From: Streptomyces liliiviolaceus
Lineage (GTDB): Bacteria; Actinomycetota; Actinomycetes; Streptomycetales; Streptomycetaceae
NCBI RefSeq assembly: GCF_018070025.1
Contig: NZ_JAGPYQ010000002.1
Span: 620,001 to 684,000, forward strand
Length of the DNA stretch: 64,000 nucleotides
Direction of reading: 5' to 3'
Made by a program: the position numbers and the translations under genes. Shown in pieces: positions 1 to 7,883 of the stretch (position 1 is the stretch's first letter; every line of letters starts with the position of its first letter). Under the pieces are notes generated by a model. It saw only the letters and a program-made list of their open reading frames with translations, searched no databases and was not told where the DNA came from.

Positions 1-1
1 G

Positions 2-451
2 ACCTTCAAGGTGACCGGTACGCACTCCCGGGCGGCGTCCAGCTTCGAGGTGGTCGTGCCGCCCGGCTTCGACGTCGGCGCGCACGTCCACGCGCGCAGC
101 GAGGAGCTGTTCTACGTCCTCGAAGGCGAGCTGGACGTGCTCGCCTTCGAGCCGTCGGTCCGCACGCCCGACAACTGGCAGCGCTGGCAGTCGGGTTCGG
201 GCAACCGGGTGGTGCGGGCGACGCCGGGGACGGTGATCGTCGTGCCGCCGGGCTGTCCGCACGCGTTCGCGAACCCGACGGACAGTCCGGCGAAGATGTT
301 CTTCCAGGCGTCGCCGCCACCGGATCACGAACGGTACTTCGACGAGCTGCTCCGCATTCTTGACGCGGGGGGTTCGCCGGACGTGGCGGCGATCGCGGAG
401 CTGCGGTCGCGGTACGACATCGAGCAGCTGACGCCGTTGCGCCACGGGTAG
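2..451 (+). CDS. cupin-domain protein (5' end outside window)
   Basis: The reading frame is open from the first bases of the window, so the true start lies upstream and only the C-terminal ~149 residues are visible. They form a small beta-barrel of the RmlC-like cupin type. The first cupin motif is seen in the stretch with HVHARSEELFYVLEGEL (GX5HXHX3-4EX6G-like) and the second in the PGTVIVVPPGCPHAF stretch (PXG...H). The two His of motif 1, the Glu and the motif-2 His would form the usual metal site. Family members range from isomerases to dioxygenases and storage-like proteins, and nothing here fixes a substrate. The gene ends just before a perfect inverted repeat and faces the acyl-CoA dehydrogenase gene. 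Confidence 0.8.
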   Translation, partial: TFKVTGTHSRAASSFEVVVPPGFDVGAHVHARSEELFYVLEGELDVLAFEPSVRTPDNWQRWQSGSGNRVVRATPGTVIVVPPGCPHAFANPTDSPAKMFFQASPPPDHERYFDELLRILDAGGSPDVAAIAELRSRYDIEQLTPLRHG

Positions 452-492
452 CGTCCGCTCGCCGGCACGGTGCGGACCGGTGGGGGTCGCCC

Positions 493-540
493 GCGCAGTT
501 CCCCGCGCCCCTGGGTACCTAGGGGCGCGGGGAACTGCGC
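493..540. repeat. perfect inverted pair of the dispersed 20-bp repeat (candidate bidirectional terminator)
   Basis: GCGCAGTTCCCCGCGCCCCT at 493-512 is followed after an 8-nt loop by its exact reverse complement at 521-540, so the RNA of either strand can form a 20-bp stem. It lies between two convergent genes ending at 451 and 572. The same 20-mer recurs in most large intergenic gaps of this window. Confidence 0.9.
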
Positions 541-571
541 GACCGGCCACGACGGCGCCGCACCCGACGCA

Positions 572-1801
572 TCACCGGATCGGCATGCCGGACAGCGTGC
601 GGGCGATCACCAGCCGCTGGATCTCACTCGTGCCCTCGAAGATCGTGTAGATCGCCGCGTCCCGGTGCATCCGCTCGACGGGATACTCGCGCGTGTACCC
701 GTTCCCGCCGAGGATCTGGATCGCCTGCCCGGTCACCTTCTTCGCCGTCTCGCTCGCGAAGAGCTTGGACATCGACCCCTCCGCGGACGTGAACTGCTTC
801 CCGCTCACCGCCATCCAGGACGCCCGCCACACCAGCAGCCGCGCCGCGTCGATCGACGTACGCATGTCGGCGAGCTGGAAGGCGACGCCCTGGTTGTCGA
901 TGATCGGCCGCCCGAACTGCTCGCGCGTCTTCGCGTAGTCGAGGGCCACCTCGTACGCGGCCCGCGCGGTGCCGACCGCCATGGCGCCGACGGCCGGGCG
1001 GGAGGCCTCGAACGTGGCCATCGCCGCGTTCTTCAGGCGCTCGCCGCCCCCCGCCTTGGCCCGCTCACGGGCCCGCGCGAGGCGCTCGTCGAGCTTCTCC
1101 TTGCCGCCGAGCAGGCAGGAGCCGGGAACGCGGACGTTCTCCAGGACGACCTCGGCGGTGTGCGAGGCGCGGATGCCGTGCTTCTTGAACTTCTGCCCCT
1201 GCGACAGACCGGGCGTGCCCAGCGGGACGATGAAGGACGCGTGGCCCTTGGAGCCCAGTTCGGAGTCCACGACCGCGACGACCACGTGCACGTTGGCGAT
1301 GCCGCCGTTGGTCGCCCAGGTCTTCGTGCCGTTGATGACCCACTCGTCCTTGGCCTCGTCGTACACGGCCCGCGTACGCATCGAGGCGACGTCGGAGCCG
1401 GCGTCGGGCTCGGAGGAGCAGAAGGCGGCGACCTTGACGTCGTTGGCGTCGCCGTACATCTGGGGGATCCAGGTGCCGATCTGCTCCTCGGTGCCGTTGG
1501 CGAGGACGCCCACCGCGGCGAGGCCGGTGCCGACGATCGACAGGGCGATGCCCGCGTCGCCCCAGAACAGTTCCTCCATGGCCATGGGGATGCCGAGGCC
1601 GGTGGGGTCGAAGTACTGCTGGGCGTAGAAGTCCAGGGAGTAGATGCCGACCTTCGCGGCCTCCTGGATGACCGGCCAGGGAGTCTCTTCCCGCTCGTCC
1701 CATTCGGCGGCCGCGGGGCGGATCACATCGGCGGCGAAGCCGTGGATCCAGTCCCGCACCTCCTTCTGTTCGTCGTTGAGCTCCATGGTGAACTCGGCCA
1801 T
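572..1801 (-). CDS. acyl-CoA dehydrogenase
   Basis: FAD-dependent flavoenzyme that would make the 2,3-double bond in an acyl-CoA, the first step of beta-oxidation or of branched-chain/aromatic acyl-CoA breakdown. The 409 residues follow the usual order: N-terminal helical domain, middle beta-domain ([19 protein letters not shown]/substrate contacts, then [14 protein letters not shown]), and C-terminal helical domain ending in [10 protein letters not shown]. Glu389 sits at the family's catalytic base position. A charged insertion of about 35 residues ([20 protein letters not shown]) follows the middle domain and makes the protein slightly long. The start is an ATG with a GGAGGGG Shine-Dalgarno. 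It is divergent from a TetR gene, which probably controls it. The acyl chain is not determinable. Confidence 0.93.
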   Translation of the reverse strand: MAEFTMELNDEQKEVRDWIHGFAADVIRPAAAEWDEREETPWPVIQEAAKVGIYSLDFYAQQYFDPTGLGIPMAMEELFWGDAGIALSIVGTGLAAVGVLANGTEEQIGTWIPQMYGDANDVKVAAFCSSEPDAGSDVASMRTRAVYDEAKDEWVINGTKTWATNGGIANVHVVVAVVDSELGSKGHASFIVPLGTPGLSQGQKFKKHGIRASHTAEVVLENVRVPGSCLLGGKEKLDERLARARERAKAGGGERLKNAAMATFEASRPAVGAMAVGTARAAYEVALDYAKTREQFGRPIIDNQGVAFQLADMRTSIDAARLLVWRASWMAVSGKQFTSAEGSMSKLFASETAKKVTGQAIQILGGNGYTREYPVERMHRDAAIYTIFEGTSEIQRLVIARTLSGMPIR

Positions 1802-1827
1802 GTCCCCTCCAGCGCTGCACTCACGTG

Positions 1828-1867
1828 TTACTTGCGGTAACGGTAGCCTGTTACCGGTCGGTAGTAA
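1828..1867. promoter_or_regulatory. candidate TetR operator between acyl-CoA dehydrogenase and tetR
   Basis: Nested inverted repeats lie in the 169-bp divergent promoter region: GGTAAC (1836-1841) with GTTACC (1850-1855), inside TTACT (1828-1832) with AGTAA (1863-1867). Their size and spacing fit a TetR dimer or pair of dimers. That the neighbouring TetR protein binds here is inferred. Confidence 0.55.
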
Positions 1868-1970
1868 AAGTCAACTCCCCGTTCCGGGTCGGCAGCCCGT
1901 TCGAGGCAGGGCCGGCGCATGGTGTTACGTTGCGCAGGCGTCACCGAATCAGCACGGGTGGGGAGAGATC

Positions 1971-2615
1971 ATGGACACCACACAGCGGACCGATCAGCAG
2001 AGGTCCGCCGACCGCCGACGGCGCGAGCTGTTGGAGGCCGCCGACCGGGTGGTGCTCCGCGACGGCCCCGGCGCTTCGATGAACGCCATCGCGGCCGAGG
2101 CCGGCATCACCAAGCCGATCCTTTACCGCCACTTCGGCGACAAGGGCGGACTCTACGCGGCCCTCGCCAAGCGGCACACCGACGCCCTCCTCGGAGCGCT
2201 GCGCGCCGCGCTCGACGCGCCCGCCGAGCGCCGGGAGCGTGTGGAGGCCACGCTCGACACCTACCTCGCGGCGATCGAGGCCCGGCCCCAGGTGTACCGC
2301 TTCCTGATGCACCCCTCCGAGGGCGGCCCGCAGAACGACCAGGGCTTCGACATGGGCGCGTACTCCTTCCCCCTTCTGCGCCGCATGGGCGAGGAGTTGG
2401 CCGACGTCATCGAGGAACGCGTCGATCTCGGCCCGAACAGCCAGCAGTTGGCCCGTGTCTGGGGCCACGGCATCGTCGGCATGATGCACGCCGCCGGCGA
2501 CTGGTGGCTCGGCGAACGCCCCTGCGCCCGCGCCGAACTGGTCCAGGCCCTGGCCGACCTCCTCTGGGGCCGCCTGGCAGCCGCGGGCGACAAGGCGGGC
2601 GGCCCGGGCTTCTGA
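1971..2615 (+). CDS. TetR/AcrR-family transcriptional regulator
   Basis: 214-residue one-component repressor. Residues about 16-62 hold the TetR helix-turn-helix, with the typical ITKPILYRHFGDKGGLYAAL recognition segment. The C-terminal ligand domain is all-helical. The start is the ATG after GGGGAGAG. The frame is open further upstream, but that part overlaps the divergent promoter and has no Shine-Dalgarno. The arrangement back-to-back with an acyl-CoA dehydrogenase, with palindromes between, resembles FadR/KstR-like TetR proteins that sense acyl-CoAs. The ligand and target are inferred from context only. Confidence 0.9.
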   Translation: MDTTQRTDQQRSADRRRRELLEAADRVVLRDGPGASMNAIAAEAGITKPILYRHFGDKGGLYAALAKRHTDALLGALRAALDAPAERRERVEATLDTYLAAIEARPQVYRFLMHPSEGGPQNDQGFDMGAYSFPLLRRMGEELADVIEERVDLGPNSQQLARVWGHGIVGMMHAAGDWWLGERPCARAELVQALADLLWGRLAAAGDKAGGPGF

Positions 2616-2672
2616 CCGCCGTTCATTTTTCGGGGGCCGCGGGCCGTTCAGAGGCGCGGGCCGGTGGGGGTC

Positions 2673-2712
2673 CCCCGCGCCCCTAGGTACCCAGGGGCGC
2701 GGGGAACTGCGC
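2673..2712. repeat. dispersed 20-bp repeat, inverted pair with shortened left arm
   Basis: A complete reverse-orientation copy lies at 2693-2712. A 12-nt partner arm, CCCCGCGCCCCT, lies at 2673-2684 with an 8-nt loop. It sits between convergent tetR and peptide deformylase genes, as at 493-540. The rest of 2616-2749 shows no further gene. Confidence 0.85.
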
Positions 2713-2749
2713 GACCAGCCACGACGGCGCCGCACCCGACAACGAACCC

Positions 2750-3289
2750 TCAACTCCCCCAAGCGGCGCGCCCCGCCTGCCAAAGCACCTTCCGCCGACG
2801 CCACCCCGTGACCCGATCCACATACAACCCACCGTCAAGGTGATCGCACTCATGCTGAAGGCACCGAGCGAACCACCCGCTCCCGTGCACCCGCACCGGC
2901 GTCCCGTCGATGGACACCCCCTCCACCACCGCATGGTCGAACCGCTCGGTGCCCGCCTCAAGCCCCGGCAGGGACAGACACCCCTCGGGCCCCCGCAGCA
3001 CCACCCCGTCCGCCTCGACCAGTCGCGGGTTCACCACATGCCCCACATGCCGCACGTCGTCGTCATCGGGACAGTCGTATACGAAGACCCGCAACGACTC
3101 CCCGACCTGATTGGCGGCCAGCCCGACCCCCTCTGCCGCGTACATCGTCGCGAACATGTCCTCGACGAGCCGGGCCAGTTGAGGACCGAACTCCTCAACT
3201 TCTTCACACCGTGTGTGCAACACGGGGTCACCGAGCAAAGACAGAGGAAGGACGCGCCCTCGGGCGCCGGGGATCGAGCCGTGTCGCAT
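2750..3289 (-). CDS. def: peptide deformylase
   Basis: Removes the N-formyl group from nascent proteins in the cytosol. All three family motifs are present: GVGLAANQVG (Gln61 contacts substrate), EGCLSLPG with metal ligand Cys104, and HECDH at 146-150 with two His ligands and the catalytic Glu147. Length 179 aa is normal. There is no Shine-Dalgarno. An AGGGTA complement (TACCCT -10 on the minus strand, 3297-3302) ends 7 nt before the ATG, so the mRNA is probably leaderless. Streptomyces carry several deformylase paralogues, so this need not be the only one. Divergent from murT. Confidence 0.93.
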   Translation of the reverse strand: MRHGSIPGARGRVLPLSLLGDPVLHTRCEEVEEFGPQLARLVEDMFATMYAAEGVGLAANQVGESLRVFVYDCPDDDDVRHVGHVVNPRLVEADGVVLRGPEGCLSLPGLEAGTERFDHAVVEGVSIDGTPVRVHGSGWFARCLQHECDHLDGGLYVDRVTGWRRRKVLWQAGRAAWGS

Positions 3290-3342
3290 GGCGGCAAGGG
3301 TACGGTCCTCACTGTCGCGCGGGCGTCACAGTGGTGCCGCGG

Positions 3343-3372
3343 TTCGGGCCTGCGAGTGGATCTCGATAGGCT
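3343..3372 (+). promoter_or_regulatory. candidate vegetative promoter of murT-gatD
   Basis: TTCGGG at 3343-3348 and TAGGCT at 3367-3372 are separated by 18 bp, a form common for the main Streptomyces sigma factor. It would start transcription about 50 nt before murT. Assignment is by eye only. Confidence 0.4.
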
Positions 3373-3432
3373 GAGGGCCAGACGTTGCCGGGGGCAGTGC
3401 GCGGCGCCGTACGCAAGGAGGATCGGGAACTG

Positions 3433-4671
3433 ATGGCAGGCAACTCGGACCCGCTGTCACCGCGGGCCAAGCTCGCCGTGACAGCGGGCAAAGCGGTCGC
3501 GGCGGCATCACGTGCCGCAGGCCGTGGCAGCGGATCGGTGATCGGCGGCCGGGTCGCGCTCAAACTCGACCCCGACCTGCTGGCGAGGCTCGCTCAGCAC
3601 CTGGACGTCATCCTGGTGTCGGCCACGAACGGCAAGACCACCACGACGCGGCTGATCGCCGAGGCGCTGCGGGCGGCGGGCCCCGTCGTCTCGAACGCGC
3701 TGGGCGCGAACATGCCCGCGGGCATCACCTCGGCGCTGGCAGGCGGTTCCGATTCCCGGTTCGCCGTCATCGAGGTCGACGAGAAGTATCTGTCCGGGGT
3801 GGCACGGGACACGGATCCCAAGTGCATCGCCCTGCTCAACCTCTCGCGCGACCAGCTCGACCGCGCGGCCGAGACCCGCATGATGGCCGAGCACTGGCGC
3901 GAGGGCCTGGCCGGCTCCAAGGCGGTCGTGGTCGCCAACGCCGACGACCCGCTGGTCGTCTGGGCCGCGTCCTCCTCGCCGAACGTGGTGTGGGTGGCCG
4001 CCGGTCAGATGTGGAAGGACGACGCCTGGTCCTGCCCGTCGTGCGGCGGTGTGATGCAGCGCCCCGGCGACGACTGGTTCTGCGGCGACTGCGGTTTCCG
4101 CCGTCCCACGCCCAGCTGGGCGCTCTCCGGGGACCACGTCCTGGACCCGCACGGTTCGGCCTGGCCGATCCACCTCCAGCTGCCGGGCCGCGCCAACAAG
4201 GCGAACGCCGCCTCGTCGGCCGCCGTCGCCGCCGTCTTCGGCGTCCCGCCGCAGGTCGCCCTGGAGCGCATGTACCAGGTACAGGCCGTGGCCGGACGCT
4301 ACGACGTCGTGCAGTTCATGCAGCGCGACCTGCGCCTGCTGCTCGCCAAGAACCCGGCGGGCTGGCTGGAGACGTTCTCCCTGATCGACCCGCCGCCGAC
4401 CCCGGTGATCCTGTCGGTGAACGCGCGCGGCGCCGACGGCACCGACACCTCCTGGCTGTGGGACGTCGACTACACCCGGCTCACCGGTCACCCGATCTTC
4501 GTGCTGGGCGACCGCAAGCTGGACCTCGCCGTTCGTCTGGAGGTCGCGAACCAGCAGTTCCAGGTCTGCGAGAACCTCGACCAGGCCGTGCAGCAGGCGC
4601 CGCCCGGCCGTATCGAGGTCATCGCGAACTACACCGCTTTCCAGGACCTGAGGCGTCGTGTCGGCAACTGA
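3433..4671 (+). CDS. murT: lipid II isoglutaminyl synthase, Mur ligase-like subunit MurT
   Basis: ATP-using half of the MurT-GatD complex, which amidates the alpha-carboxyl of D-Glu in lipid II to D-isoglutamine and so conditions later cross-linking. At 412 aa it has the Mur-ligase central domain with P-loop NGKTTTT (Gly66-Thr72) and an inserted four-cysteine zinc ribbon (Cys201, 204, 217, 220). The C-terminal part is the DUF1727-type domain that contacts GatD. The ATG follows AAGGAGG. gatD starts 20 nt downstream, so the two are co-transcribed and coordinately translated. Confidence 0.95.
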   Translation: MAGNSDPLSPRAKLAVTAGKAVAAASRAAGRGSGSVIGGRVALKLDPDLLARLAQHLDVILVSATNGKTTTTRLIAEALRAAGPVVSNALGANMPAGITSALAGGSDSRFAVIEVDEKYLSGVARDTDPKCIALLNLSRDQLDRAAETRMMAEHWREGLAGSKAVVVANADDPLVVWAASSSPNVVWVAAGQMWKDDAWSCPSCGGVMQRPGDDWFCGDCGFRRPTPSWALSGDHVLDPHGSAWPIHLQLPGRANKANAASSAAVAAVFGVPPQVALERMYQVQAVAGRYDVVQFMQRDLRLLLAKNPAGWLETFSLIDPPPTPVILSVNARGADGTDTSWLWDVDYTRLTGHPIFVLGDRKLDLAVRLEVANQQFQVCENLDQAVQQAPPGRIEVIANYTAFQDLRRRVGN

Positions 4672-4690
4672 ACCCCGGAGGACGAAGAGA

Positions 4691-5419
4691 ATGAGTGACA
4701 ACAGCCTTCGGCTGGTGTGGATCTACCCGGACCTGCTGAGCACGTACGGCGACCAGGGCAACGCGCTCGTCGTGGAGCGCCGGGCGCGCCAGCGCGGTCT
4801 GGACGTGGCCCGTCTCGACGTACGCAGCGACCAGCCGATCCCCACCTCGGGCGACATCTACCTCATCGGTGGCGGCGAGGACCGGCCGCAGCGCCTCGCG
4901 GCCGAGCGGCTGCGCCGCGACGGCGGTCTGCACCGCGCGGTCGGCAACGGCGCGATCGTGTTCTCGGTGTGCGCGGGCTACCAGATCCTCGGCCACGAGT
5001 TCATCAACGACCTGGGCCAGCGCGAGCCGGGCCTCGGGCTGCTCGACGTGCACTCCACCCGCGGCGAGGGCGAGCGGTGCGTCGGCGACGTGCTGGGCGA
5101 CATCGACGCGCGCCTCGGACTGCCGCCGCTGACCGGCTTCGAGAACCACCAGGGCATCACGCACCTGGGCCCCACCGCCCGCCCCTTCGCGAACGTGCGG
5201 CTGGGCAAGGGCAACGGCACGGGCGACGGCACGGAGGGCGCGTACAACGACACGGTCTTCGGGACGTACATGCACGGGCCCGTGCTGGCCCGTAACCCGC
5301 TGATCGCGGATCTGCTGCTCAAGCTGGCGCTCGATGTGAACGCGCTGCCGCCGATCGACGACCGGTGGTACGAGGCACTGCGGAACGAGCGCATCCAGGC
5401 TGCTCAGCAGCCTGCCTGA
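4691..5419 (+). CDS. gatD: lipid II isoglutaminyl synthase, glutamine amidotransferase subunit GatD
   Basis: Class I (triad) glutaminase that supplies ammonia to MurT for D-Glu amidation of lipid II. 242 aa. The nucleophile is Cys94 in FSVCAGYQ and the catalytic His is His195 in TYMHGPV. These are the CobB/CobQ-like glutaminase positions typical of GatD. The start is the ATG after CCGGAGGACG. An upstream in-frame start would run into murT. It forms a two-gene operon with murT, and pfkA follows after 165 bp. Confidence 0.95.
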   Translation: MSDNSLRLVWIYPDLLSTYGDQGNALVVERRARQRGLDVARLDVRSDQPIPTSGDIYLIGGGEDRPQRLAAERLRRDGGLHRAVGNGAIVFSVCAGYQILGHEFINDLGQREPGLGLLDVHSTRGEGERCVGDVLGDIDARLGLPPLTGFENHQGITHLGPTARPFANVRLGKGNGTGDGTEGAYNDTVFGTYMHGPVLARNPLIADLLLKLALDVNALPPIDDRWYEALRNERIQAAQQPA

Positions 5420-5584
5420 GCCCGCCGGGACAGCCCATCCGGTGACGTGCCCGCACAGGTGAGCGGGCACGTCCAGCAGGCGGACGCACAGTGCGGAGCC
5501 GCCCCCTGCCGCCGGTAGGGTGGCGGCGTCCTGCCGGACAGCGTGGTCCGGTTCCCGGTCCACGTTGAGAAGGTATTCCGGACT

Positions 5585-6610
5585 ATGCGCATTGGTGTCC
5601 TCACGTCCGGTGGCGACTGCCCCGGTCTGAACGCCGTCATCCGGTCCGTCGTACACCGTGCCGTCGTCGACCACGGCGACGAGGTCATCGGCTTCCGGGA
5701 CGGCTGGAAGGGCCTCCTCGAAGGCGACTACCTCAAGCTCGACCTCGACGCGGTGAGCGGCATCCTGGCTCGCGGCGGCACGATCCTCGGCTCCTCCCGG
5801 GTCCAGCCCGCGCATCTGCGCGACGGGGTGGAGCGGGCCCGGGGCCATGTCGAGGAGCTGGGGCTCGACGCGATCATCCCGATCGGCGGCGAGGGCACGC
5901 TCAAGGCCGCCCGCCTCCTGTCGGACAGCGGACTGCCGATCGTCGGCGTGCCGAAGACCATCGACAACGACATCGCCGTCACGGACGTCACCTTCGGGTT
6001 CGACACGGCCGTGGGGGTCGCGACCGAGGCCCTGGACCGGCTGAAGACCACCGCCGAGTCCCATCAGCGCGTCCTGATCGTCGAGGTCATGGGCCGCAAC
6101 ACCGGCTGGATCGCGCTGCACTCCGGCATGGCCGCGGGCGCCCACGCGATCGTCGTGCCGGAACGTCCCTTCGACATCGCGGAGTTGGCCGCGAAGGTCG
6201 GCGAACGCTTCTCCGCGGGCAAGAAGTTCGCCATCGTCGTCGCCGCGGAGGGCGCGAAGCCCCGCGAGGGCACGATGACCTACGACGAGGGCCGCAAGGA
6301 CGTCTACGGGCACGAGCGGTTCGCGGGCATCGCCCGGCAGCTCTCCATCGAGCTGGAGGAGCGCCTCGGCAAGGAGGCCCGGCCGGTGATCCTCGGGCAC
6401 GTCCAGCGCGGGGGGACGCCGACCGCGTACGACCGCGTGCTCGCCACGCGGTTCGGGTGGCATGCGGTGGAGGCCGTGCACCGGGGTGAGTTCGGGCACA
6501 TGACCGCGCTGCGGGGGACCGACATCGTGATGGTGTCGCTCGCGGAGGCGGTCGAGACGCTGAAGACCGTGCCGGATTCGCGGTACGCGGAAGCGGAGAC
6601 CGTGCTCTGA
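5585..6610 (+). CDS. pfkA: 6-phosphofructokinase
   Basis: Phosphorylates fructose-6-phosphate to the 1,6-bisphosphate, the committed step of glycolysis. 341 aa with TSGGDCPG (phosphate binding), IGGEG at 100-104, PKTIDNDI at 123-130 (Asp127/Asp129 catalytic region), MGRNTGW and GHVQRGGTP. Residue 104 is Gly, as in ATP-dependent enzymes, while residue 124 is Lys, as in pyrophosphate enzymes. This mixed signature is known from actinomycete PfkA, which uses ATP. The ATG is preceded by GAGAAGG. A TAGGGT hexamer at 5516-5521 may be its -10 box. Confidence 0.95.
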   Translation: MRIGVLTSGGDCPGLNAVIRSVVHRAVVDHGDEVIGFRDGWKGLLEGDYLKLDLDAVSGILARGGTILGSSRVQPAHLRDGVERARGHVEELGLDAIIPIGGEGTLKAARLLSDSGLPIVGVPKTIDNDIAVTDVTFGFDTAVGVATEALDRLKTTAESHQRVLIVEVMGRNTGWIALHSGMAAGAHAIVVPERPFDIAELAAKVGERFSAGKKFAIVVAAEGAKPREGTMTYDEGRKDVYGHERFAGIARQLSIELEERLGKEARPVILGHVQRGGTPTAYDRVLATRFGWHAVEAVHRGEFGHMTALRGTDIVMVSLAEAVETLKTVPDSRYAEAETVL

Positions 6611-6668
6611 CGCGCGGCCGGGAGAGCTGCGGGGGTTCGTAGGCCGCGGGTTCGTCGTGGCTGAGCCC

Positions 6669-6686
6669 GCAGTTCCCCGCGCCCCT
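6669..6686 (+). repeat. single copy of the dispersed 20-bp repeat
   Basis: 18 of the 20 repeat bases in forward orientation, downstream of pfkA and just before a hairpin terminator. Confidence 0.75.
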
Positions 6687-6696
6687 GAAAACGAAC

Positions 6697-6728
6697 CCGC
6701 CCCCGGTCGTGGGCCCGACCGGGGGCGG
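6697..6728 (+). terminator. hairpin terminator after pfkA
   Basis: CCGCCCCCGGTC (6697-6708) pairs exactly with GACCGGGGGCGG (6717-6728), loop 8 nt, followed by TTCT. It closes the pfkA transcript before the CtaG-like gene. Confidence 0.7.
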
Positions 6729-6782
6729 TTCTAGTCTGTGGGGACAGACAGCGCGCAACCCGTACGAAACAGGAGCCGGCGG

Positions 6783-7733
6783 ATGGATCACAGCGGGCAC
6801 GGCACATCCATGGATCTGCCGCCGTTCACGCTGGGGCGGGGGCTCGAATGGTCCCCGGACCCGTTCTTCCTCGTCGCCTGCCTGGTGGGGCTCGCCCTGT
6901 ACGGGTGGGGTGTGGCGCGGCTGGTGCGGCGCGGTGACGCGTGGCCGGTCGGGCGGACCGTGGCGTTCGTCGTGGGCGTCCTGACCGTCCTGCTCGTCCT
7001 GTGCACCGGGCTGAACGACTACGGCATGGTCATGTTCAGCGTGCACATGGTGCAGCACATGGTGATCAGCATGCTGTCGCCGATCCTGATCCTGCTCGGC
7101 GCGCCGATCACCCTGGCACTGCGCGCGCTGCCGACCGCGGGACGCGGCCGCAAGGGGCCGCGCGAGCTGCTCCTGATGCTGCTGCACAGCAGGTTCATGC
7201 GGGTCGTCACGCATCCCGCGTTCACGATCCCGCTCTTCATCGCCAGCCTCTACGCGCTGTACTTCTCGCCGATCTTCGACTTCCTGATGGACTCGAAGAC
7301 CGGGCACATCGCGATGATGTGCCACTTCCTCGCCGTCGGCCTGGTGTTCTTCTGGCCGATCATGGGCGTCGACCCCGGCCCGCACCGGCCCGGTTATCTG
7401 ATGCGGATGCTGGAGCTGTTCGCCGGTATGCCGTTCCACGCGTTCTTCGGGATCGCGTTGATGATGGCGTCCGAGCCGATGGTCGAGACGTACAAGAACC
7501 CGGCGGCCTCGCTGGGCATCGACGCGCTCTCCGACCAGACCGCGGCGGGCGGCATCGCCTGGGCGTTCAGCGAGATCCCCTCCGTGCTCGTGCTGCTGGC
7601 CCTGCTCTTCCAGTGGTACCGCTCCGACCAGCGGCAGGCGCGGCGTTCGGACCGGGCCGCGGACCGTGACGGCGACAAGGAACTTGAGGCGTACAACGCC
7701 TATCTGGCCTCACTCGACGCACGCAGTCACTGA
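6783..7733 (+). CDS. CtaG-like cytochrome c oxidase assembly membrane protein
   Basis: 316-residue polytopic protein of the caa3_CtaG family, thought to help copper insertion into or assembly of the aa3/caa3 oxidase. The N-terminus has several His (MDHSGHG) and about seven hydrophobic segments follow. The family's conserved histidines are seen in FSVHMVQHMVIS and in the MCHFLAVGLVFFWP and PFHAFFGIAL regions and could bind copper. The charged C-terminal tail is cytoplasmic. The ATG follows CAGGAG. It is transcribed alone between the pfkA terminator and a lipoprotein gene. Copper handling is family knowledge, not proven here. Confidence 0.85.
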   Translation: MDHSGHGTSMDLPPFTLGRGLEWSPDPFFLVACLVGLALYGWGVARLVRRGDAWPVGRTVAFVVGVLTVLLVLCTGLNDYGMVMFSVHMVQHMVISMLSPILILLGAPITLALRALPTAGRGRKGPRELLLMLLHSRFMRVVTHPAFTIPLFIASLYALYFSPIFDFLMDSKTGHIAMMCHFLAVGLVFFWPIMGVDPGPHRPGYLMRMLELFAGMPFHAFFGIALMMASEPMVETYKNPAASLGIDALSDQTAAGGIAWAFSEIPSVLVLLALLFQWYRSDQRQARRSDRAADRDGDKELEAYNAYLASLDARSH

Positions 7734-7789
7734 GTTTATTCCCACCTCTTTCTGCCTTTCGGCCACTTCGCGCACTCTGCTGATTTCCC

Positions 7790-7820
7790 TTGACTGAAAG
7801 GCTTTTCCATTCAGTAGCAT
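7790..7820 (+). promoter_or_regulatory. candidate promoter/operator of the lipoprotein-kinase operon
   Basis: TTGACT at 7790-7795 and TAGCAT at 7815-7820 (spacing 19) form a plausible if long-spaced promoter. Overlapping it is a perfect inverted repeat ACTGAA (7793-7798) / TTCAGT (7810-7815). The surrounding 7734-7883 is unusually AT-rich for this DNA and holds no gene. Confidence 0.4.
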
Positions 7821-7883
7821 GGCGCGTGACACCCTGCTTCCGTTCTGCAGGGTTCGGGGGAACCGCCGCCGGGGGGAGCGGTC

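Noticed and set aside
470..1840. 456-codon plus-strand frame opposite the acyl-CoA dehydrogenase
   Set aside because: Shadow frame; the minus strand encodes the recognisable enzyme.
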